NCBI GenBank assembly: GCA_903887035.1
Contig: CAISOG010000200.1
Location: 1 to 7,346 of the forward strand
Direction: 5' to 3'
DNA length: 7,346 nucleotides
Source of the DNA: an uncultured Holosporaceae bacterium
Lineage (GTDB): Bacteria > Pseudomonadota > Alphaproteobacteria > CAISOG01
The notes under the pieces were generated by a model. The model saw nothing but the letters and a program-made list of their open reading frames with translations, did no database searches and was not told the origin of the DNA. Within the stretch, counting starts at the first letter, position 1, and each line of letters opens with the position of its first letter. Below are positions 1 through 5,224 of the stretch, in pieces. The position numbers and the translations under genes are program-made.

Positions 1-138
1 AAGAAATACATAGAAGATCAGGAAGATACGCCGGAAGGATTTAAGGTGTGGGATGAGGTTCTGCACGGTGGGACGGCGTCAGCCGCGCCTGCCTTTAGGC
101 CGATACCCAAACCCTCGTCTTTAGACGAGGGTGGTTGA
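1..138 (+). mobile_element. Right end of an IS200/IS605-family insertion sequence (partial)
   Basis: The segment holds the 3' end of a Y1 transposase gene followed at once by a strong hairpin (111-132) and the sequence GGTTGA, an arrangement typical of IS200/IS605 right ends. These elements have no terminal inverted repeats; they move as single-stranded DNA and TnpA recognises subterminal hairpins. The exact end cannot be fixed from one junction. I place it near 138, give or take about 3 bases, because the glycosyltransferase homology resumes around base 137-143. The left end and the rest of the element lie outside the window. Because the transposase gene abuts the right end, the element looks IS200-like (tnpA only) from this side, but a tnpB further left cannot be excluded. 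Confidence 0.7.
1..138 (+). CDS. tnpA: IS200/IS605-family Y1 transposase TnpA, C-terminal fragment (gene starts outside the window)
   Basis: Frame 1 is open from the first base to a TGA at 136-138 (45 residues). It begins KKYIEDQ, which matches the C-terminal helix of Y1 (HUH) single-strand transposases; IS608 TnpA has KQYIENQ at this place. By that alignment Tyr3 (bases 7-9) is the catalytic tyrosine that attacks single-stranded DNA, and Gln7 is the helix glutamine that helps bind the metal ion. The tail after GFKVWDE is Ala/Pro/Ser-rich, poorly conserved, and is encoded by the DNA that forms the right-end hairpin, so coding and cis-acting signals overlap. The HUH motif lies upstream of the window, so whether the enzyme is intact is unknown. 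The family call rests on a short motif plus the neighbouring hairpin. Confidence 0.65.
   Translation, partial: KKYIEDQEDTPEGFKVWDEVLHGGTASAAPAFRPIPKPSSLDEGG
111..132. repeat. Perfect hairpin, likely right-end recognition structure of the IS element
   Basis: ACCCTCGTC (111-119) and GACGAGGGT (124-132) are perfect reverse complements around the loop TTTA, giving a 9-bp stem. Seen directly. A stem with a CTTTAG centre just before GGTTGA is the form I associate with IS200/IS605-family right ends, where TnpA binds the folded single strand and cleaves a few bases 3' of it. It also contains in-frame codons of tnpA and the first possible start codon (GTG at 131) of the downstream glycosyltransferase remnant. 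With no T tract after it, it is not a typical intrinsic terminator. Confidence 0.7.
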
Positions 139-1108
139 TTTGACCGACATGGAAACCCTGGCCGCCGCCCAAACCATTGCCGCGTTGAATTTGGATGTAT
201 TGGTGGAGCTGGATGGCCACCATATGTCATCCAATACGCTTGAGATTTTGGCCTATCCGGGTATTGCGCGGGTGCGTACCAGCTATTTGGGCTATGCCGC
301 CACCACGGGGTTGCCATTGGATGCATGGATGATTGATCAACGATGCCTGCCCGATGATAACGGCGATTATTTTACCGAGCGGGATTTGGTTGGCTTGCCG
401 ATTGGTTTTTGCCTGGAGGGTTATGACCTAAATTGCCAACAAAGCGCACTGCCCGCTCTAAGCAACGGCTTTATCACCTTTGGCACGCTGAACAACCCCA
501 ACAAATGGTGCCCGCAAACCCTGATCAACTGGGCGGCGCTGTTACAGGATAATCCCACGGCCAAACTGTTGTTGGGACGGCCAGAATGCGACAATCCGCT
601 GTTTGTGCAGCAATGGCAAAATCGCTTTGCGGAGCGGGGGATTGATGCCGACCGCCTGATTTTTGCTGGCAATCCAGAGGGCGGCTATCTAAAGCTGTAT
701 GAACGCATCGATATCGCCGTGGATACCTATGGCAATACAGGGGGCATGACCAGTTTGGAGGCTTTGGCCTGCGGCGTGCCTGTCCTTAGCATGGGGCACC
801 CAGTGGGCGCGCGCCAGCCCGTTAATCTGCTCAGCACCGCGATTTTGCAGCATGTTGGCCTAGCCGATGAATGGTTGGTGGATACTGTTGACGCTTTTGT
901 TGCGCAGGCCGCCCGCTACAGCAACGACCTAGAAAGTCTGGCCGCCTTGCGGCAAACCCTGCCACAACAATTGACCAACAGCGCCCTGTATGACGGGCAG
1001 GCCTATGCCAGCGGTTTAAGCGATGCGCTGGTAGCGCTGGCCGATCGTTGCCGCGTTGCCCAAATCAACAGCTATCAAACGCGCCTAATAGAATCTTCGA
1101 GACGATAA
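131..1108 (+). pseudogene. 5'-truncated GT41 (O-GlcNAc transferase/SPINDLY-type) glycosyltransferase
   Basis: GT41 enzymes transfer sugars such as GlcNAc from UDP-sugar to Ser/Thr of proteins and usually carry TPR repeats before a two-lobed catalytic domain. Numbering from GTG 131, the frame shows the end of the first lobe (LDVLVELDGHH 21-31; SYLGYAATTGL 51-61) and the whole second lobe: FGTLNNPNKW 117-126, whose Lys125 aligns with the UDP-binding lysine, and DTYGNTGGMTSLEAL 198-212, the sugar-nucleotide loop. Missing are all TPRs and the first part of the catalytic domain, roughly 80-90 residues judged from family memory. A stop at 122-124 inside the IS hairpin closes the frame upstream. The GTG at 131 lies in the IS hairpin and the next start is ATG 149, so neither is a native start. 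I infer a gene broken by the IS; the lost part may lie left of the element. Activity is unlikely. Confidence 0.8.
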
Positions 1109-1238
1109 GGGCTGTGGCATAAGCCCCAGTTGCGTCCACTGCCTCTACCACGTTCACCGTGCTGTGCAGGGGGGGGGTGACAAGTGCCTGTTTGGTAGTT
1201 AGAATGCAACCAAATCTATTCCCTAATTCGACGAAGCG
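1109..1238. other. Intergenic region with a 9-G tract upstream of the esterase gene
   Basis: 130 bp with no supported gene. It holds a run of nine G at 1169-1177, about 60 bp before the esterase start, and a weak 5-bp stem (GGGCT, then AGCCC) just after the glycosyltransferase stop with no T tract. I see no convincing -35/-10 pair. A reading frame on the minus strand covers this gap but is mostly antisense to the esterase and not supported as a gene. Confidence 0.5.
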
Positions 1239-1928
1239 ATGGCCATGGCAAAAGATAAAGCAGGTACCAGCACCCTGGGCGGAACCCTGGGCTATCTGGA
1301 TCAATATCCGGTTGGTGGCCAAAAGCCCAACTCGGTCGTTTTTCTGCTGCATGGTTATGGCGCAGCCGCTGAGGATTTGATGTCGTTGGCGGATGTGTGG
1401 CAACCATTGCTGCCCAACACCCTGTTTGTGGCGCCCAATGCCCCCTTTCCCTGTGATCATTTGCCCAGCGGTCGGCAATGGTTCCCGCTGTATGAGGTGC
1501 CGATGGGGGTGATGGTGGATGGCATGAAACAGGCCGCCGCCGAACTCAACACCTTCATTGATGAATTTTTGGATGAGCAACAGTTGCAACATTTGCCCGT
1601 TGCCCTGGTGGGGTTCAGTCAGGGGGCGATGACCGCCCTGTATGCGTCCCTAAAGGCCGAAGGGTTGGTGCGGGCGGTGCTGTCCTACTCCGGATTGTTG
1701 TTGGATGCGGAACAGCAGGAAACAGAGCTTAAGTCGCCCCCCACCGTCTTTTTGGTGCATGGGGAGGATGATCCCGTCATTCCCGCCGAGGCGATGGGCA
1801 ATGCCGAAAAATTGCTTCAGAAACACAAGGTTCCTGTAAAAAGCCTTATGCTACAGGGGCTTGGCCACGGTATTGATGAACGCGCCCTGGCCGCAGGGGC
1901 AGCCTTTTTGGTGGATGCCTTAGCTTAG
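1239..1928 (+). CDS. Phospholipase/carboxylesterase family alpha/beta-hydrolase
   Basis: A complete 229-residue serine hydrolase of the Abhydrolase_2 family (relatives: bacterial carboxylesterase II, eukaryotic acyl-protein thioesterase), probably cytoplasmic since no signal peptide is seen. It would hydrolyse carboxyl esters or lysophospholipids; the natural substrate cannot be told. Visible motifs in order: LLHGYGA (36-42, oxyanion-hole loop); APNAPF (65-70); GFSQGAM (125-131) with nucleophile Ser127; HGEDDPVIP (174-182) with acid Asp178; GLGHGID (207-213) with base His210. The triad is complete and the length is normal for the family. ATG 1239 gives MAMAK; ATG 1245 is an equally possible start, and the ribosome site (GACGAAG) is weak for both. 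It stands alone on the plus strand, separated from the glycosyltransferase remnant by 130 bp and convergent with parA. Confidence 0.9.
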   Translation: MAMAKDKAGTSTLGGTLGYLDQYPVGGQKPNSVVFLLHGYGAAAEDLMSLADVWQPLLPNTLFVAPNAPFPCDHLPSGRQWFPLYEVPMGVMVDGMKQAAAELNTFIDEFLDEQQLQHLPVALVGFSQGAMTALYASLKAEGLVRAVLSYSGLLLDAEQQETELKSPPTVFLVHGEDDPVIPAEAMGNAEKLLQKHKVPVKSLMLQGLGHGIDERALAAGAAFLVDALA

Positions 1929-2015
1929 GCGGATTGGCCTAAGTGTGTTGGATGTTGGGGGCTATGCGGCTGGATCATCAGCGCCAGCAGAAGCAATCTT
2001 GTCGAAAAAGCCCCG
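1929..2015. other. Convergent intergenic region between the esterase and parA genes
   Basis: 87 bp between two genes that end towards each other. It holds an inner stem GCTGG (1969-1973) with CCAGC (1984-1988), and an outer pair GGGGCT (1958-1963) with AGCCCC (2009-2014), so the RNA could fold on either strand. On the minus strand the parA stop is followed within a few bases by GGGGCTTTTT, which resembles the end of a weak intrinsic terminator whose stem would include the stop codon. No strong terminator is present; treat this as a possible shared termination region. Confidence 0.3.
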
Positions 2016-2678
2016 TTAGGCGGCGGCGCCCGCAAAAGCTTGGCCAGCGCCATGCTGCTCAATTTCCACGATCAGGCGGTTGATTTCATCGGCGGCGGCG
2101 CTGGTGGGTGATGTTTCGGCCACGCCACTACCCTTTGCCAGGCTAACGCTATAGGCAACGCGGTTGGCAATGCCCGTTTCTGCCAGCGGGATACCATGGG
2201 CGGCAAACTCCTGCCGCGTGGCCTCCACCAACTTTGCCCGACCGGTAATGCGGTTCAATACCGCTAGCATCGGCCGCCCCTCAGCGGTGGTCAGCTCCAC
2301 CGTGCGCTGGGTCGCCCAAACATCCAGCGGGCTGGGTTGCAAAGGGATTAGCACCAGGTCGGCTGAACGAATGGCAATCTTGGCCTCGGTCTGGGTATGG
2401 GGGGGGCTGTCGACGATGACGCGGTCATAGCTTTCGCTTAGGCGCAACACCTCATTATGCACACGCCAACCCGTGATGGTTCGCACCTCAGGCGTGGCCT
2501 CAGCATTGCCAAGGCGGGCAATACGCTGTTGATACCAATAGGTCAAGCTGCCCTGCGGATCGATATCGACCACCACCACCTTTTGCCCAAGGGCTTGATA
2601 GCTGATGGCCAATTGCGCGGCCAGCGTGCTTTTGCCAACACCGCCTTTTTGTTGAGCCACTGTGATGATGCAAACCAT
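2016..2678 (-). CDS. Orphan ParA/MinD-superfamily P-loop ATPase
   Basis: A 220-residue ParA-family ATPase of the kind that positions DNA or protein cargo by ATP-dependent dimerisation on the nucleoid. Motifs: deviant Walker A KGGVGKST (11-18) with signature Lys11 and Lys16; VVDIDPQGSL (37-45 region) with Asp38 and Asp40; Walker B VIVDSPP (87-93) with Asp90. The QQKGG opening and the DPQGSL-W pattern suggest the short ParA type without an N-terminal DNA-binding domain. No parB, minC or chemotaxis gene is in the window, so the cargo is unknown. It lies 52 bp after carD on the same strand and may be co-transcribed with it. ATG 2678 has an AAGGG ribosome site 7-8 bases upstream. A run of eight C encodes the codons just after Walker B. 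It is probably not the main chromosomal ParA, which normally sits next to parB. Confidence 0.87.
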   Translation of the reverse strand: MVCIITVAQQKGGVGKSTLAAQLAISYQALGQKVVVVDIDPQGSLTYWYQQRIARLGNAEATPEVRTITGWRVHNEVLRLSESYDRVIVDSPPHTQTEAKIAIRSADLVLIPLQPSPLDVWATQRTVELTTAEGRPMLAVLNRITGRAKLVEATRQEFAAHGIPLAETGIANRVAYSVSLAKGSGVAETSPTSAAADEINRLIVEIEQHGAGQAFAGAAA

Positions 2679-2730
2679 GGATATGCCCTTAAGAAAAGAT
2701 GGGGGAGGGGACGCGATAAGAAATGATAGC

Positions 2731-3255
2731 CTAGGCAGCGACCTTATTCAAATAGCCTTCCAACCGTTCGGCGGCGGTTTTTTCGTCAACCTGCTCGATG
2801 GCGGCGTATTCGCGCGCCAAACGATCTAAGGCCTGCTGATAAATTTGCCGTTCGCTGTAGGATTGCTCCGTCTGCGACTTGCTGCGAAACAGATCGCGCA
2901 CCACCTCAGCAATCGCAACAGGATCGCCCGAATTAATCTTGGCCTCATATTCCTGCGCACGACGGCTCCACATCACGCGGCGAACGCGGGCGCGCCCCTG
3001 CAGCTTGGTAAGCGCCTTATCCAGATGTTCACGGCTGGCCAGTTTGCGCAACCCAGCCTTAGCAACCTTGGCGGTAGGAATGCGCAGCGTCATTTTTTCT
3101 TTTTCAAAGCTGATGACCACCACATTCAGCTCCTGCCCCGCGAAAACTTGGTTTTCCATGCGGGACACTTGGCCAACCCCATGGGTCGGGTAAACAACAT
3201 ATTCGCCGATTTGAAAGGCTGAATCCTTATTGGAATTGGCAACAACATTTGTCAT
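2731..3255 (-). CDS. carD: CarD-family transcriptional regulator (RNA polymerase-binding)
   Basis: A 174-residue CarD/CdnL-type protein. Family members bind the RNA polymerase beta subunit through an N-terminal Tudor-like domain and stabilise the open promoter complex, with broad effects on rRNA and growth genes. Seen here: GEYVVYPTHGVGQV (17-30), the opening of the RNA-polymerase interaction domain; MTLRIP (55-60); then a helical C-terminal half with RVMWSRRAQEYEAKI (93-107), where Trp96 matches the conserved tryptophan that contacts DNA at the -10 edge, and QSYSERQIYQQAL (131-143). Length is usual for alphaproteobacterial members. The start at ATG 3255 is backed by AAAGGGG about 8 bases upstream. 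It follows fdxA on the same strand, an order I recall from other alphaproteobacteria, and precedes parA by 52 bp. Confidence 0.94.
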   Translation of the reverse strand: MTNVVANSNKDSAFQIGEYVVYPTHGVGQVSRMENQVFAGQELNVVVISFEKEKMTLRIPTAKVAKAGLRKLASREHLDKALTKLQGRARVRRVMWSRRAQEYEAKINSGDPVAIAEVVRDLFRSKSQTEQSYSERQIYQQALDRLAREYAAIEQVDEKTAAERLEGYLNKVAA

Positions 3256-3453
3256 TTTGTGACCCCTTTGTTCAAAATTGTTATTAGAAAGCTTTTGTAA
3301 CAGTTGACCCGCGCAATAAAAACCTTAGTAGGTTATGTGAAGATTTAGTGAAAGCTAACATCAATTTTAGAGAAAATCAAGTTAATTTTATGCGGTTTAA
3401 AATCCGATGCAGGGATTTGTCCGAATAGCCTGGTCTAACCTCCAGTCTTTTGC
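3256..3453 (-). promoter_or_regulatory. AT-rich fdxA-carD intergenic region, probable carD leader and promoter
   Basis: 198 bp, much more AT-rich than the surrounding genes and without a supported reading frame. On the minus strand it leads into carD with a clear ribosome site (AAAGGGG). TTGATT followed 17 bases later by TAGCTT is a poor sigma-70-like candidate, so a promoter is inferred mainly from composition and position. Two AT-rich stems are visible, ATTTTA (3385-3390) with TAAAAT (3398-3403) and ATTTT (3364-3368) with AAAAT (3373-3377). The length and composition suggest that carD has its own control rather than simple read-through from fdxA. Confidence 0.4.
3315..3334 (-). terminator. 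Weak terminator-like hairpin between fdxA and carD
   Basis: On the minus strand AACCT, loop ACTA, AGGTT is followed by TTTATT. This is a hairpin plus T-rich tract in the right order for an intrinsic terminator of fdxA transcripts, or an attenuator in the carD leader. The stem is only 5 bp with two G:C pairs, so it would be weak and may be chance in AT-rich DNA. Confidence 0.22.
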
Positions 3454-3789
3454 TTAATCCTGTTGGCCAGGATTGGGAGAAAACAGGGCTATTTTGTCGG
3501 GCTTATCAAGCCATTGGTCGGCATCGGCGGGCGGGGTGCCCTTTTGGCGAATACTTGGCCATTGCGCGGCATAGTCACGGTTCAGTTGCACCCAACGCTC
3601 CGCCGCGGGATCGGTGTCGGCGATAATGGCGCCGGCGGGGCATTCCGGCTCACACACGCCGCAGTCAATACATTGGTCGGGATGGATGACCAGCATATTT
3701 TCGCCCTCAAAAAAGCAATCGACGGGACAAACGCTAACGCAATCCATGTATTTGCAACGGATGCAGGCTTCGGTAACGACATAGGTCAT
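3454..3789 (-). CDS. fdxA: 7Fe ferredoxin (3Fe-4S plus 4Fe-4S), FdxA type
   Basis: A 111-residue low-potential electron carrier of the Azotobacter ferredoxin I class, cytoplasmic. All cluster ligands are visible: Cys9, Cys17 and Cys50 fit the 3Fe-4S cluster, and Cys21, Cys40, Cys43 and Cys46 (with CIDCGVC) fit the 4Fe-4S cluster. Two extra cysteines, Cys12 and Cys25, sit where ferredoxin I also has non-ligand cysteines, one residue further along. The pattern C-x7-C-x3-CP separates it from 2[4Fe-4S] ferredoxins. The C-terminal half (about 60 residues, with WPSIRQKGTPPADAD) is the usual long tail of this class. The start at ATG 3789 is fixed by the conserved MTYVVTEAC opening, though no good ribosome site is seen; the leader instead holds an imperfect direct repeat. 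It lies upstream of carD on the same strand and is divergent from waaA. The redox partner is not evident. Confidence 0.95.
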   Translation of the reverse strand: MTYVVTEACIRCKYMDCVSVCPVDCFFEGENMLVIHPDQCIDCGVCEPECPAGAIIADTDPAAERWVQLNRDYAAQWPSIRQKGTPPADADQWLDKPDKIALFSPNPGQQD

Positions 3790-3940
3790 GGTAAAAGGCT
3801 TTTGAAAGTGCGAAGGCTTTGGAAAAAGTGAAGCATTATCATGACCAAATAATCACCAAAAAGCAAGCAAAACCGCATGGCGGGCGGGCGATGCTGTAAC
3901 CCTACTTGCCACGCAATCCTGCTATGGATAGTCTAAGCCC
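3790..3940. promoter_or_regulatory. Divergent intergenic region between fdxA and waaA
   Basis: 151 bp that must hold the start signals of both fdxA (minus) and the waaA-lpxK-lpxL operon (plus). The fdxA side is AT-rich and the waaA side is GC-rich. I find no confident -35/-10 pair on either strand. For waaA, a TAG at 3929-3931 stops the frame upstream, so ATG 3941 is the first available ATG. The ribosome site there is poor (GGATAG at best), and a 7-codon frame starting at ATG 3924 overlaps the waaA start. Confidence 0.4.
3794..3830. repeat. Imperfect tandem direct repeat in the fdxA leader
   Basis: AAAGGCTTTTGAAAGTG (3794-3810) is followed at once by a similar copy, GAAGGCTTTGGAAAAAGTG (3812-3830). 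The two copies differ by a substitution and a small insertion. They occupy the stretch just upstream of the fdxA start where a ribosome site would be expected. The role is unknown; it could be a duplicated binding site or simple slippage. Confidence 0.5.
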
Positions 3941-5212
3941 ATGTTGATTGACCTCTACCCCCCGCTGACCAGCCTGGCGACGCCCGTCCTGCGCCTTTTG
4001 CTGCGGCGACGGCTGGCCAGGGGTAAGGAGGATGCGGGGCGGCTGCCAGAACGGATGGGGCAAGCCAGCCTGGCGCGGCCTGATGGCTTTTTGATATGGA
4101 TTCATGGCGCCAGTGTGGGCGAAAGCAACTCCGCCATTCCACTGATTAAGCGGTTGCAGGCGCAATACCCCGCCGCCAGCATCTTGCTGACCACCGGCAC
4201 GGTCAGCTCAGCCAAATTGATGGCGAAACAATTGCCACCGCCCGCCATTCATCAGTTTTTTCCTGTTGATGCCCTGCCATGGGTGCGGCGGTTTTTGAAT
4301 CACTGGCAACCCGATTTGGTGCTGTGGCTGGAGTCTGAGCTGTGGCCAAACTGGCTGCGGCAGTTAAAGTTGCGGCGGATTCCCACTCTGCTGGTCAATG
4401 CCCGTATGAAGCCTAAATCCTTTGACCATTGGCTGCGTTGGCCGCGCGCGATTGCCCGCATGGGTGACAGCTTTACCGCCACCCTGGCGCAAAGTGAACC
4501 GGATGCCGAACGCTATCGCCGCCTGAAGTTTCCCAACGTCAGTTGTATTGGCAATCTGAAATTTGCGGCGCCGCCCCTGAACGCTGATGATGCTGTGCTG
4601 GCCGATTTGCGGCAGCAGATTGGGCAAAGACCGCTGATTGCCTTTGTTTCCACCCATGTGGGGGAGGAGTTGTTGGCGGCGCGGGTGCATCAGTACCTAA
4701 AGGCTGAGGTGCCGGATTTAATCACCGTCATCGCGCCGCGTCATGCAGTGCGGGGGGAGGAATTGGCCACCACCCTGACCGAGGCCTTCCCCGATTTGGT
4801 GCTGACCCGCCGCGGCCTTAACCAGCCCCTGACCCCGCAGACCGATCTGTATCTGGCCGATACCATGGGGGAACTGGGTTTATGGTACCGATTGGCGCAG
4901 GTGGCGGTGATGGGCGGATCCTTTATTCCCTTTGGCGGCCATAATCCGTTGGAGGGGTTGGCGCTGGGCTGCCCCATGCTGTGCGGCCAACATATGTTTG
5001 CCTTTGAGGAAATGACCGCCAACATGGTCAGCGCTGGATGCGGCCAGGTGGTGGCGGACGAACGCGGGCTGCGCGCGGAGCTGTTAAGGCTGTTGCATGC
5101 CCCCAAAGAGCGGGCAGCGATGGGGCAGGCGGGTTTGGCCTTTGCCGAGGGGCAGGCGCATGTTCTGGATCGCTTGATCGACATGCTGCAACCCTATTTA
5201 CCCAAGCCTTAG
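3941..5212 (+). CDS. waaA: 3-deoxy-D-manno-octulosonic acid (Kdo) transferase
   Basis: WaaA (KdtA) transfers Kdo from CMP-Kdo to the lipid A precursor at the inner face of the cytoplasmic membrane, the first step of LPS core assembly. The 423-residue length is normal for the family. The N-terminal 25 residues form the usual hydrophobic/basic membrane anchor. Motifs in order: WIHGASVGE (53-61) with the catalytic-base Glu61; ESELWPN (131-137); NAR (153-155); GNLK (204-207); STHVGEE (237-243); PRH (266-268); DTMGELGLWY (307-316); GGSF (325-328); GGHNPLE (332-338), the CMP-Kdo-binding part of this GT-B enzyme. Whether it adds one, two or more Kdo units cannot be read from sequence. It is the first gene of a three-gene LPS operon, followed after 12 bp by lpxK. 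Confidence 0.96.
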   Translation: MLIDLYPPLTSLATPVLRLLLRRRLARGKEDAGRLPERMGQASLARPDGFLIWIHGASVGESNSAIPLIKRLQAQYPAASILLTTGTVSSAKLMAKQLPPPAIHQFFPVDALPWVRRFLNHWQPDLVLWLESELWPNWLRQLKLRRIPTLLVNARMKPKSFDHWLRWPRAIARMGDSFTATLAQSEPDAERYRRLKFPNVSCIGNLKFAAPPLNADDAVLADLRQQIGQRPLIAFVSTHVGEELLAARVHQYLKAEVPDLITVIAPRHAVRGEELATTLTEAFPDLVLTRRGLNQPLTPQTDLYLADTMGELGLWYRLAQVAVMGGSFIPFGGHNPLEGLALGCPMLCGQHMFAFEEMTANMVSAGCGQVVADERGLRAELLRLLHAPKERAAMGQAGLAFAEGQAHVLDRLIDMLQPYLPKP

Positions 5213-5224
5213 CGGGAATTGCCG

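Noticed and set aside
111..132. Hairpin as an intrinsic terminator
   Set aside because: No T tract follows it, and its position, CTTTAG centre and following GGTTGA fit an IS200/IS605 end better.
1065..1592. 175-codon minus-strand frame antisense to the esterase and crossing the 1109-1238 gap
   Set aside because: Most of it is opposite a gene with a complete catalytic triad, the protein is His/Gln-rich in the way shadow frames of GC-rich genes are, and no family is recognised. The part over the gap reads more like a protein but has no start signal of its own.
2845..3222. Plus-strand frames opposite carD, and the similar frame at 3463-3831 opposite fdxA
   Set aside because: Both are antisense to strongly conserved genes whose motifs are fully visible; no ribosome site or family match supports them.
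3304..3340. Promoter-like TTGACC on the plus strand in the fdxA-carD gap
   Set aside because: No acceptable -10 box follows at proper spacing, and no plus-strand gene lies downstream before waaA more than 600 bp away.
5219..5224. TTG at 5219 as the lpxK start
   Set aside because: The GGGA ribosome site would be about one base from the TTG but is about 7 bases from ATG 5225, and only two residues differ.
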